Below are positions 24,556 through 35,471 of a stretch of DNA of 64,000 nucleotides, piece by piece. The stretch comes from Crotalaria pallida (Eukaryota > Streptophyta > Magnoliopsida > Fabales > Fabaceae), in assembly GCA_037953625.1 (NCBI GenBank), contig CM075650.1, positions 746,501 to 810,500 on the forward strand, given 5' to 3'. A program made the position numbers and the translations under genes. The notes beneath the pieces were generated by a model, which worked only from the letters and a program-made list of their open reading frames with translations, did not search any database and was not told where the DNA came from. The first letter of the stretch is position 1. Every line of letters begins with the position of its first letter.

Positions 24556-25840
24556 TGTAATGAAGGTCTAATATATGATGTTTTAAGGCTTAATTTCACT
24601 TCCTTTTGCTTGGGTTTTAGCTTGTTTCTCTTGTAAATATAGGTATTTTGTATTAGTTTTAGGAATTTTTAGTTTATTAGAATCCTTTGAACGTTTTGAT
24701 CCGTTTTGGGTATGTTTCAGGTGTTTCGGAGCTTTAATTGGAGAAAATATTATTGGAGCTGAAAAGAGCATAAGAAAACCTTGAAAATGACACAAGAACG
24801 GAGAGAAACGGAGTCGAAAGTTACTGAGCACGCCCAGGCGCGCGTGCGGCGTTAAAATTGTGGCATCAGATATAGCGCGCCCAGGCATGCTGGTCTGCAC
24901 GCCCAGGCGCGCGAAGTGCGAAAAAGCCTAATTGGGCCAATTTCTGATCAGTTTTGAAGGATTTTGATAAGATTAGGATTTTATCTATTTATTTATGTTT
25001 TTAGGATTAGTTTTAGGAGAGATTAGAGATTCATAATCAGAAATAATTGGGGGAGATTGCATTCTTTGAAGAGCATTCGGAGGAGGAATCCATTGAAAGC
25101 TGAAGATTCAGATCAAGGATTAGTGGTAATTTATGAATGAATTACTTCTATTCTTATTTGTTCTTCTTCTCTATGATGTGTAACTAAACCCTCTTGTGTT
25201 AGGAACATGTGGATTTGATTATGTAGTTTATTTATATGAATTAATGTTTTTCCGTTTCTAAATCATGTGTTTGATTGTGTTTTATTTCCAATTCATAAAT
25301 CTAGCTAATTTATGTCTTGTTTTGGATCTCTAATTCTTTAATTGAGAGATTAGAAATTAGAATAGGTCATGCCTTCAAACAATATAGTTATTCAACAAGT
25401 AGGGATACAATTGGATAATTATATAACATGATTAATTCCCTGTTCTTAATTAAGATTATTCAATAGTTTAATCTCTTAAGGAATTAAGGATTATCTAATT
25501 GAATAAGAAACGATAATTATACAAGAGGGATCTAATAGTTACCAATTTAGGAATTCGTTCATGATTTAGGGAAAAACATTGATTTATGATAAATAAATGA
25601 AATAATTAATGAAACTAGTTCCTAACCACCATTCATCCATTAATTAGTTGTTTTTATTTATTTTCCAGCAGCAAAATATCCATTTAATTAATCTATTTAA
25701 TTCTGAAATTTAATAGATTTTACTTTTAATTAATCTTAGGTAGAAATAAGTTAAATAATTCTTGGTCCCTGTGGGAACGATATTTGGTCTTAACCGACTA
25801 TATTACTTTGCGATCTAGTATACTTGCTAGAGAGTGATCA
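24556..25840 (+). repeat. 3' LTR of the Athila-like element
   Basis: 1285 bp, TG...CA. It contains a GC-rich palindromic patch (24828-24918, repeated CGCCCAGGCGCGC-like words) preceded by GAACGGAGAGAAACGGAG, both also in solo LTR G. It ends at CTAGAGAGTGATCA, the same end as the 5' LTR. Confidence 0.92.
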
Positions 25841-27026
25841 TTTTATTTTTGAAAATATTCCTTTTTGATTTAAGATTCAAATATTTTATTTTATTCATTA
25901 AATCTATTTGATTTGATTTTGATTTCAAAAATATTATTTTATTTATTTGATTTCAGAAAATCAATCTTTATATATTTCCTGATTTGTTTTTTATTTGATT
26001 TTGAATTTGATTTATTTCCAAAATCGTTTTTGATTTGATTCTGATTTCAAATTCAAAATTCAAATATTTTCAAATCTTGTTATATGAAAGTTTTTTTTCT
26101 CTCTTTTCAATATAATTCTCTGATCACATTTTTTGAAATCACGTTATCACGCTTTCTTCTTCTTCTCCATATTCTCTGAGTCTTGGCCTATGCTATAGTG
26201 AAACCTTTTTCCATAGTCATTAGAGTTTTATTGTTGTATTCGTGTTATATAGAATACACATTTGTTAGAAGCCTTATATTGTTGTATCCGCACTATTAAG
26301 AGTGCACTATAGGTTTTGTACCAATCACTCAAATTGTAACTGTTGTTGTAAAGGGGTGCGTGACCCTTAGAGGCTAGGGAGTGAATCTCCTAGTTCGGAC
26401 GTGCGGCGTTCGAGTTGTATAAGGTGAGGAACCCTTGTGTATTGGGTAGTGCTAGACGAACGGTGGGACACCTAGTAGTTAGGCTATCTGGGAAATCTAG
26501 GAAGGGTCTTCCTAGTTGTTGTTGTTGAGGTCCCTAGCGAACGAAGGTTCCTAGTAGCGTGCGGGGCGCTCTGGTTGTAATTGGGGACGCGAGGAGTCTT
26601 TGGTTATTAGAAAAGCTCAAACGGGTCGCTTGGGGACTGGATGTAGGCTGTTTTGCCGAACCAGGATAAAATCTCCGGTGCACAATCTTCTATCCCTTAT
26701 CTCTTTTATTTATTGTTGCGCATATTTTTATTGTGTTAATTATCTCCTTCGCAATGTAAATATAATATATATTAATTTAATTATTTTAAATTAATCAAAG
26801 CGCGTTAGACCTTTAGTTGTTATTGTGCTTCTTATCTTCGCGCGTAATATTAATCATTGTTATTATTATTTGCTTCCGCTTGTGCATAATCGTTTTCATC
26901 GTTTTAAGAGTTTTCCGCTGCAAAGTTTATCTATTTTATTGAAAACAATTTAAATCGAATATTTTCCAATGATTTTATAAACACCCAATTCACCCCCCTC
27001 TTTGGTGACGGCTACCAATCCTAACA
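25841..27026 (+). mobile_element. Ty1-type (SIRE/Maximus-like) LTR remainder
   Basis: The 3' part of an LTR that received the Athila-like insertion. The end (CACCCAATTCACCCCCCTCT, then CCTAACA) and the R-region style (AATCTCCGGTGCACAATC) are those of SIRE/Maximus LTRs. No primer site follows 27026, so this is a 3' LTR or a solo LTR. Its first part lies left of the window. Confidence 0.7.
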
Positions 27027-27042
27027 CGCTTTTGTTGGTGCA

Positions 27043-27380
27043 TTAAACAGCCCAACCAAATGATTTTCTACATTTCTATTAGGGCATCAAAAAACCCAAC
27101 TCAATATCAAAATTACTTTTGGCGTTTCTGCCTGGCATCAAAGGACACAAAATGATTTTCGGACATTAGTGTTAAGGCATCAAATAATCCAAGTCAATAT
27201 CAAAATGAATTTTGGCATTTCTGTCAGGCATCAAATGACCCAAAATGATTTTCCACATTTTCGTCGGGGCATCAAACAACCCAATTTTAATCTCAAAATG
27301 AATTTTGGCATCTCTGCCGGGCATCAAAAAGCCCAAAATGATTTTCCACATTACTGTCAGGGCATTAAACAACCCAATTT
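27043..27380. repeat. 93-bp minisatellite built of alternating 51- and 42-bp units
   Basis: GCATCAA starts recur at 27084, 27135, 27177, 27228, 27269, 27321 and 27362 (steps 51, 42, 51, 41, 52, 41). The long unit carries CCCAA...ATATCAAAATGAATTTTGG; the short one carries CCCAAAATGATTTTCCACAT. The frames in it are by-products of the repeat. Confidence 0.88.
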
Positions 27381-27390
27381 TATATCAAAT

Positions 27391-28118
27391 AAAAAAATCT
27401 TCGGCAAAGCAAAAACCACCGAAAAGCCCAACTAAAATTTTTGAGAATTTTCCTTCAACAACTTTTAATAAACAATTCGTTTTGAATGAGAATGTGCTTA
27501 ATAAAATGCAATTAATGTAAATGCAACTAGCATGCAGTTGATAATGATTAATTGGTATGATGCAACTGGTATAGATGATGCAAATATGATTTGACAAGAA
27601 TCAATGCAAATGATGCAAATGTCAATGAAATGAATTTGAAGTGCAACTGGGAATACACAACACAACTCTTACTTTGTTAAAATGCAGACCCATCCTATAA
27701 TCAGTGTGTTCCACTAGGGAAAGGTTGCGCCTTATAAACACAAAGAATTCTTCTTTCAACAAGATAAATTGAACTTGACCATTGGTTTTAACTTTTTTTG
27801 CTCTTGAGCACCAATACTAGACTAGATCAGAACTTAATTAATCATTAAGACGGGCATCAACAAAACCTCAAACAATTATTTTCTTTAATAACATCTTTTA
27901 AAAGTTCTAACATTTGTCAATAACCGATCATCATCAAGCAACTTAAACTTGTCCAACCCAGTGTGTGTTGCTTACAATGATTTCTAAAGATTTGCCCCAG
28001 TCTCTTTCATCTAGAACTCAACCATGAATTTCTACAAAAGTTGCCGCAGTTTACTGTCTTAGCGACATATGCAAGGAAATGATTAATACTTCTAATTTCT
28101 ATTCGTAACCTATCCCAG
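27391..28118. other. Unassigned A/T-rich DNA between the two nests
   Basis: About 0.7 kb into which element E inserted; CCCAG at 28114-28118 would be its left target duplication. GATGCAA words recur around 27550-27620. I recognise no gene or repeat family. Confidence 0.5.
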
Positions 28119-28563
28119 TATAACGTCCTACCTTTTATTTCCTTTATTAATTATTGAATCATAAAAAAAAATAGGAAAAATTTGACGGAGTTTACTTAAA
28201 AATATTGACTTTTCCCTTTTAAAAAATACCTTAATATAACCTGTCAGATCCAGATTCAGAATCAATATAAATATTCATTCATTAGATTAGCAAAATAAAA
28301 GCTTTACACCATATGTTTCAAAGTCCATAGATGAGTAAAAGTTCGAAAGTTTACATTATCAAAATAAGGATATCATCATATAAAAAGAGGATATTTAGAT
28401 ATCCATCAAGAGTGATATCAACCTAATTAAAACAAAACATAAACTTTATATTAAAACTTAAATATAAATATACATTCCAAACTCTTAGAGAATTGAGGTG
28501 GTTGCATCATTTCAGAGTATAAAATAAAATGTAGAGTAGCACTCCACTAACAGGAGTGTACTC
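28119..28563 (-). repeat. Element E 3' LTR, first piece
   Basis: Matches 63459-63903 base for base apart from about 13 substitutions and one indel. It ends at TACTC (28559-28563), where solo LTR C is inserted; the sequence resumes at 53150. Confidence 0.88.
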
Positions 28564-28849
28564 TGTAACATTCCTAATTTAATTCCAAGTGTAATTAATA
28601 TAAATATGAACTTAAGGTGTAGAGAAATGATGATATTAAGCCAAAACTAGTGGAGTAGAAAGCCGATTTAGAGTTAAAAACATAAGACTTTAGGCAATTA
28701 AAAATAGAAGAATTATATCTCAAAACACAAATTCCAACGTTGGATATGACGTTTAGTGTGAGGAGAAGCTTGCTTTAAAATTTGAGCAAGATCCGACGGT
28801 TAACGAAAAAGTTATGACGTTTTGAATGTGAGAGGTCCATTATGGCACC

Positions 28850-28990
28850 GGCCACGCCCGGGTGCACCGTGCCATCCGCGCAGGCGCACCGGTGCGTGTC
28901 TACAGACCCATGGGTGCCCAGGAGCCAGTGCCAAACCGCCCAGGCGTGCACTGCTGAAGACTGGTGCGGAAATCAGCACCAACAAGGGCA
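28850..28990. repeat. GC-rich palindromic patch in solo LTR C
   Basis: Overlapping GC-rich palindromes, among them CGCACCGGTGCG (about 28885), lie in otherwise A/T-rich DNA. Words such as CGCCCAGGCGTGC resemble the patches in the Athila-like LTR and in solo LTR G. Frames crossing it are not genes. Confidence 0.7.
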
Positions 28991-30103
28991 AAAACGGGAT
29001 ATTGCCCACTCCAAGCCCATTCTTAGTCACTTATTTCTCCCTTCAAGGCTAAGACTCATTTCCATTCCTCATTTCCTCTTCACCTTCGTGGGTTCTAGGG
29101 CAAGAAGAGTTGGAGCATCATCCTCTTCATCATACAAAACTCCATTGTTGCCAAGCTTCAAGGTCCCTCATCATCTTCAAGCTACATCTTCTTTTCATCT
29201 CTTTTGGTTGGTTCAAGAACATCAATCACCATCGTCCTCTCTCTTAGGTTCTTCCCTCACATCAATTAAACCTCAAGGTGAGAGTTAAAGAGCTTCTCTT
29301 TCCTTTCCTTCTCAACACACAACACCATCATCATCTCTAAGCTTTCCATTACCTATTTTCTTTGTTTCAAGGATCATGGTTCTTCTCTCTTTTTGATGCT
29401 ACCACCACCACTAGAGAAAAAGGGAGCACCTGAACACCAACATAATTCACTTCTCAACCCGGTTATAAAGTGCAAAGGCTAGGGTCTTACTGCTAAGGGT
29501 TAAGGTTTGCTTTGTTTGTCGCTTCTAAGGTAAGGGGGAATGTTACCTTAGCTTAGGAAATGTAAATCTAGTTAGTGTATAGTGATGATTGAGATTGGGT
29601 GAGTTTGTATGTTGATGAACCCTAGGGTAACCGGTAATAATAAATAATAATGACTTAAGAAAAGAATAGAACCCTCACTTGAATTTATGTATTATATGCA
29701 GGACTTGATGTTTTATGACTTGATGATTGGATATTTTATTTGATATTTGATGTTTGAAATTATGTATGCGTGGTAGAATGCCTGATTTATTGTTATTTGA
29801 TATTTGGGTTTTTCCTTGGAATCGTGATATTATGTGATTGTATTATATAAAGTGTTGCGTGATGATAGATGTTTATAAATAGGAACGGTTGGCTAAGAAT
29901 TAGATATGAACATGGGGTAAGTATAGGTTGGATTAGTAAGTGTAGGGAACTAAGCAATTTGACGGGTACTCGAGATTAGAAAATGGGAATAAAATGATCT
30001 AGGAAATGGGAATAGGGTGATATCAGAAATAGGAAGAATGTGGTTGAGTGATTGAGTTAGAAAAATGAAAGAGAAAGTGATACGAGAATTAAGGATTTGG
30101 GTA

Positions 30104-30720
30104 TGCGAATGCCAGGCCATGTAAGTACGCCCTGGCCCGCTGAGTGCATTGGTTGCGTAAGCCGCACGATTTAATGGCGTGTGCAGCGGTAAGACGCCTG
30201 AGTCATGGAGTTGTACGCAGTGGTGGGTTCGCAGTAATCTGATGTGAGTAATGATAGATAAAGTGATAGAGAATTTAGGGATTTGGGTATGTGGATGCCA
30301 GGCCATATAAGCGCCCCGCTGGGTGCATTGGTTGCGTAAGCCGCACGATTTAATGGCGTGTGCAGCGGTAAGATGCCCGATTCATGGAGTCGTACGGAGT
30401 GGTGGGTTCACAGTACTCTGATAGGACATGCGGATGCGGTCTACGGATGTCAGGCCAAGTAAGTACGCCCCGCTGGGTGCATTGGTTGTGTAAGCCACAC
30501 GATTTAATGGCGTGTGCAGCGGTAAGACGCCCAATTCATGGAGTTGTGCGCAGTGGTGAGTCCGTAGTACCCTAGTTACAGTTTTGCGAATGCCAGGCCA
30601 AGTAAGTACGCCCCGCTGGGTGCATTGGTTGCGTAAACCGCACGATTTAATGGCGTGTGCAGTGGTAAGACGCCCGATTCATGGAATCGCACGCAGTGGT
30701 GGGTTCACAAAGCCTTGAAA
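30104..30720 (+). repeat. Four imperfect tandem repeats in solo LTR C
   Basis: Units begin at about 30104, 30290, 30443 and 30585 (142-186 bp). Each holds GCCAGGCCA...AAGTACGCCC, then GGGTGCATTGGTTGCGTAA, CCGCACGATTTAATGGCGTG and TGCAGCGGTAAGACGCC. GGCGT...ACGCC can pair. This occupies the place of the hairpin arrays in related LTRs. Confidence 0.85.
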
Positions 30721-31596
30721 ATGAAAGGTATTAGGATGTCAAAAGTGAACGAGATTAAGGACATAATGAGAAAGAGGTTGGATGAGTTTTGAGTGAGAAT
30801 AGTTGGTTGAAAAAGAGGTTACTAAGGATAGGGTATAGAGGGTGTAACACCCTAAGATTATTTACCCTTAATTCCCCTTATATTAAAATACGGACTTAAA
30901 AATTCATTTTCATTTTATTAAAATCAACCGTCACACGGATGGAGTTTTGTTTGTTTTTCGGGCTAATCCAAAATTCAACCTGTGATGAACAATTTTAATT
31001 AAAGCAACCAGTAGCCAGCAGGGTTTCAAATCACATATATAAATCATACTAAGGCCCCACGGGCTCCAAATATATCAGAGTATATTAATTAATCAGAGTA
31101 CTAGCGGAAAATACTAAGTTTTGAGTGACATAACCAAAATATATAACTTTAGCCGAACAAAACATCCTAAGCCTCATTCAAAATATGTATATTAAATTTA
31201 CATCAAGATAATATGAGAGGCTTCAGCCCATTCTATAATCTACAACCCATATCACCCTACTCTCCCTGTGAGGGAAAGTACTCCTGCTCGGCCGGGGGCT
31301 GTGCCAACTCAATCTCCGTACCTGAAACTGTAAGGGAGTGAGCATTGCACATGAAATAGAAAGCAGTTTCTAACTAGACATAACAACCCACTAGGTCAAA
31401 CACAATTAGCAAATAAGCATATATTCACATATTGCACACCATACACATTTCATCATTTCCATATCCATCATTCATTTTACCATCCACTTCCATTATTCAG
31501 TTCAATATCCATTTTTCCTTATTCATTTCCCATTCAATCAACATTCATTTCCTTTCCTTTTTATTCATTTCACATACTCATTTCATTATAGTACAT

Positions 31597-32172
31597 CACC
31601 TCAAATCAGAGGTCAATGCACAGTTCCATGCAACCCATTTATCACCTCAAAGCAGAGGCTCTCATTCCTTTCCTTATTTAAATTATGTGTCCCTCAGGTC
31701 AGAGGTCAACATCCATTCATTATAATCCATTTCGTGTCCCTCAGGTCAGAGGTCAACACTTCAATACACATTTTATTCGGTGTCCCTCAGGTCAGAGGTC
31801 AACACCCAACCCATTATTTAATTCGGTGTCCCTCAGGTCAGAGGTCAACACCAACCCATTATTTAATCTGGTGTCCCTCAGGTCAGAGGTCAACACCCAA
31901 CCCATTATTTAATCCGGTGTCCCTCAGGTCAGAGGTCAACACACATTCATTTTAATTCATATCGTGTCCCTCAGGTCAGAGGTCAACACATTTTAACATT
32001 TCATACCTTTCGTGTCCCTCAGGTCAGAGGTCGACACTCATTAACATTCATATTGTGCCCCTCATATCAGAGGTCAGCATATTCATCACTTTCCATTACT
32101 TGTCACCTCAAATCAGAGGCCAACGCACTTAATTACCTTTCCATATTCATTACCTCACATCAGAGGCCAAAA
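31597..32172. repeat. Hairpin array in TR-GAG LTR1 (8 canonical units)
   Basis: GTGTC-CCTC-AGGTCA-GAGG-TCAACAC units about every 46 bp, flanked by CCTCAnnTCAGAGG variants. One variant reads GTGCC-CCTC...GAGG-TCAGCAT, a T:A to C:G change in the outer pair. LTR2 (37532-38060) and LTR3 (43425-43951) have seven units, each having lost a different one. Confidence 0.88.
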
Positions 32173-33459
32173 CATACTTTCATATTCTCACATAAACAAG
32201 TATCTCACATGTAAATTCAACAACACACATTCAACATTTAATCATTCATGTAATTACCTTACTCATTTCCTTTCTCAGTTATCACAATCATACCAAATAG
32301 CATCCTCATTCATGGTCCAACATTTATATTACACTTCATTTTAATTTACATATTTCACCTTCTTACATTTTCGCTTTAACACCACATATTTAATCATCTT
32401 TTACCTCTTATTGAACATGATCATTTTACTTCCATTTCCCATATTCACAAGTTCTATTCATAAGCCATGACCTTTGTTCACAATTAACAATACTTATCAT
32501 TTAAACTCATTTAGCAATTAGATACAATTACGCACATTCATCACATATAATCGTTTCCATTCCATTTTCCTTCCTATATCAATTTACTCCATATTACCCA
32601 CACATACTTGCAACATCCATCAATTATCATTTTAGCCAAATTCTCTTGTTCTTCATTATAATCATTAACCAAATTTCATTTATCAAATAATTCATTCTTA
32701 TATTATTGGGTTTTCCTTTTCCTAGCCTTAACATCCAATCATCATGCATATTTAATCAATTAGAATTTCATATTCAATAACCTAGGGATTTATAATCTAA
32801 TTTTCTCCCCTAACACATAACCCTAACAAGCATTATATACTAACTAGAACCTACTCCCTAGAACAAGGCAAGGCTCACTATATCCACTCCCTTACCTCAA
32901 ACACTTAGAGACAATGCGATTTCACTTGCCCTAAGCTTGAGAATCTTGCCACCAAATGAGCTATGATCCAAGGAAGAGAGAGGAGAGGGGTCTTGAGTTC
33001 CTCTACACCATGTGAATGAAAAAGAACATGAGAAAGTGGCATTACATAGTATGGAGCTCAAATTTCATCGGGAACAAGAGGGAAATTCGTGTGACCAAAA
33101 GGGGAGAAGAGAAAGATGGAATTTACCTTGAATTTAAGGGAGAGAATGTGAGGTTAATGATAGTCCTTGATAATAGTTGAGATTGGAGCCTCAAATCCTT
33201 GAGGAGAAGGAAGAACAAAGCTTCTTCTTGGAGAGAGAGAGAGAAATCCGTGAGAGAGAGAAAAAGGAGAGGGATTGATGGAGGAGATGATGTTTGTATG
33301 TGATGAATATTGATTTATAGTGATTTATTATGGATTAGAGTGGAGAAATGAGAAGGAATTTAGAGAGAGAAAGGGGAAGAATTCGTGCCCTAAGAGAGAG
33401 AAAGAAAAGGAGGTGTGAGTGAGGAAGAAGGCCAAAACGCGTTTTAAGGCTGTCTGCAC

Positions 33460-33644
33460 AAAACACTCGAGTGTTTTCTTTAAAAACACTCCAGTCTTTT
33501 CCAAAAGACTCCAGTCTTTTCCAAAACACTCGAGTCTTTTCCAAAACACTCGAGTCTTTTCCAAAAGACTCGAGTATTGCCTGAGTGCCCCATTTTCCAA
33601 TTGACCAGAACACTCGAGTCTTTTCCAAAAGACTCGAGTGTTTT
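33460..33644. repeat. CTCGAG palindrome array in TR-GAG LTR1
   Basis: About eight copies of forms such as AAAACACTCGAGTGTTTT and AAAAGACTCGAGTCTTTT, some degenerated to CTCCAG. They occupy the place of the ATCGAT palindromes in LARD-A. Counterparts are at 39350-39538 and 45240-45420, with different copy numbers. Confidence 0.88.
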
Positions 33645-34041
33645 GCCCAGTACCCCATTTATTCATTTTCCTATTTTCCTCCTATTTTCTTCCTGCTTCA
33701 ATTCGAGATAACTTCTTCGTTCACCGTCGGATCTTGCTCAAATATGACGAGTAACTTCCTAAAAATCATACCTTCATATCCAACGGTGGGAATTGTGTTT
33801 TGAGTCTTAAATCTTTTATTTTGAATTTCCTAATGTCGGGTGTTCATAACACCGAAAAATCGATTTTTAACACTCGTTTGGTCTTCTTTAAATTTGTTTT
33901 TCGATGCCCATGCTCCTTGACTCCTATATGGCACTCAAAGCACCCCTAATCCATCATTTTAAACCCCTTCTATGTTAATCCTTACTTCCAAATCTTACTA
34001 TTATTCTAATTATCATTATAATTAAAATTCGGGATGTTACA

Positions 34042-34055
34042 TTTCTCCCCCACTT
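34042..34055 (-). other. Polypurine tract, TR-GAG interior 1
   Basis: Minus strand AAGTGGGGGAGAAA next to LTR1. The hairpin GAATTTCG-TCCC-CGAAATTC is at 34060-34079. A second AAGTGGGGGAG lies at 34213-34223. Confidence 0.88.
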
Positions 34056-35471
34056 ATTAGAATTTCGTCCCCGAAATTCCGTTAGGTTCCGTAAATGGAT
34101 AATCACCCCGGTGATAGGACTTGTGATTCCTATCTTTAATCCCCTTTGGTTTCTCCCATCAGTCTTTCGATTTGCCCTTACCTAGACAGAATTTAAATTA
34201 GGGTAGGAAGTGCTCCCCCACTTGGCATTGACTTACACAATTACCGCTATGCTAAAGGATGTGGGATTGGGTGAATCTGCTTCCGATCGTCCCTCGGATG
34301 GATGTAAGGCAGGAGTTGCATTGGCTAGATACGGGAAAACTCGAAATGTTTAGCATTCCAGAAAAGTTTTAGAATCTTTCCCAGAATAGATACCCTGGGA
34401 TCGTGGCATGCGAAGATTTTTTGTAGGATAGAACGCCTTAGAGTTTATCTCCTCACCAGGATTGACTAGCACCAGTAAGGTTTAGAACCTTTCAAGAACA
34501 CAAGTATTCATGAATAAGAAGCACCCCAATGCTTAGTTGATTAGAGCAGGCACAATCCCTACTAAATGCTCCACAATCAACTTCTTCCATGAATCGATTA
34601 AAAAGAAAAGGAAGGAAGAGGTCCACATTAATTCCAAGATTTACCCAACTACTAAAGGTGAAGGGTACGACAACTTTCCATTGGCTGGGTCAATTATCAA
34701 GATTGGGTTGGTTTTAACGCAAGGATTCTACAAACTTGGCACAACCGGCCATTCTTATGAATGGTTATCTAAGAAACGGGAAAAGACTTGAAGTAATTGC
34801 CAAATTGCTCAATGATTGGTTTAGTTGATAGGATTGGTTGTGAATGATTTCTGGAGAGTTTTCTTAACTCACCCAAGGTTTTAGCATTTAGCTATACTAC
34901 TTTGGAACAAGTAGTATACACCAAGGCTTCACTTCTTTTAGAACTATTTTCTTTTTACTCCCTAACTCTATATGAAGCTTTTGAACGAATATTTCGGGGT
35001 TAGGTTGACTTCACTTACAAGAATTTTCTCCTTGGGAGTCACTACTTTGGTTGTCTACTTTCCCTTTAAGGTTACAATGATAGCATTCATTGACAGATGC
35101 AAGAATTGAGGTGATCAATCCCATCCTCACGTCTATCAACAACACATCACTGTCGGTTTCTATCAATAATGTCATCATTTAACAAATGCAAGGATTAGAG
35201 TGATCAGTTCTAACCTTACATTACATCAAATAACAACATCACAGCATAGTATTGGTCACTTGATACTAGAGTTCTCAAACTTAAGAATTCTTTCTAAGGT
35301 CTTTCATATGTTATCCATAAGAACAGAATTGTATTTGGAAAGGCAGATTTCCAACATGTTTTTAAGCACTTCTAACCTAAGACATTACTAATTCCCTATT
35401 TAGCTAACTAAGGAGAAGACTATCTACCCCCCAGTCGAACTTAGAAACATTACGCATGGACTTGGCAAACA
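34056..35471 (-). other. TR-GAG interior 1, non-coding part after gag
   Basis: About 1.4 kb where pol would be expected; no protease, RT or integrase similarity. It contains the paired GATCA modules (about 35100-35145 and 35190-35225) shared with LARD-A. Confidence 0.8.

Larger units (their letters stand above)
1..25840 (+). mobile_element. Athila-like Ty3 LTR retrotransposon, decayed and interrupted
   Basis: Order on the plus strand: partial 5' LTR, tRNA-Asp primer site, gag, protease, reverse transcriptase, RNase H, integrase, long 3' non-coding part, polypurine tract, full 3' LTR. The gag-pol order, the DLGAS protease motif and the conserved motif near 23174-23220 are those of the Athila/Tat branch. 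No env-like frame is present. LARD-A (4718-22310) is inserted in the integrase region with a 5-bp TGGAC duplication (4713-4717 and 22311-22315), so native sequence totals about 8.2 kb. I count five nonsense codons and about five frameshifts or small deletions; the element cannot make its own enzymes. The 3' LTR ends inside a Ty1-type LTR. The left target duplication is outside the window. Confidence 0.93.
30843..34041 (-). repeat. TR-GAG LTR1 (outer 3' LTR)
   Basis: 3199 bp. Eight GTGTCCCTCAGGTCAGAGG units plus relatives (31597-32172); CTCGAG palindromes (33460-33644); donor-like site at 32895 and acceptor-like at 31322 on the minus strand. Private bases against LTR2/LTR3 occur in its first 1 kb, for example CGGATGGAG for CGGACGGAG near 30940. 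Confidence 0.9.

Noticed and set aside
28822..29288. Plus-strand frames of 76 and 148 codons in solo LTR C
   Set aside because: They run across the GC-rich palindromes and the leader of a solo LTR; no family resemblance and no conserved start context.
31686..32060. CRISPR-like spacing: 26-bp repeats with about 20-bp spacers
   Set aside because: Plant LTR context, identical 'spacers' in the three LTR copies, hairpin-type degenerate repeats and no cas genes.
33328..33666. Minus-strand frames with repeated WKRLECFGKD-like peptides (also 39218-39559 and 45115-45442)
   Set aside because: They are translations of the CTCGAG palindrome array; length changes with array copy number.
34537..34791. 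84-codon plus-strand frame in both TR-GAG interiors
   Set aside because: Antisense to the element, in the non-coding part after gag, with no recognisable domain; kept in both copies only because the interiors are near-identical.
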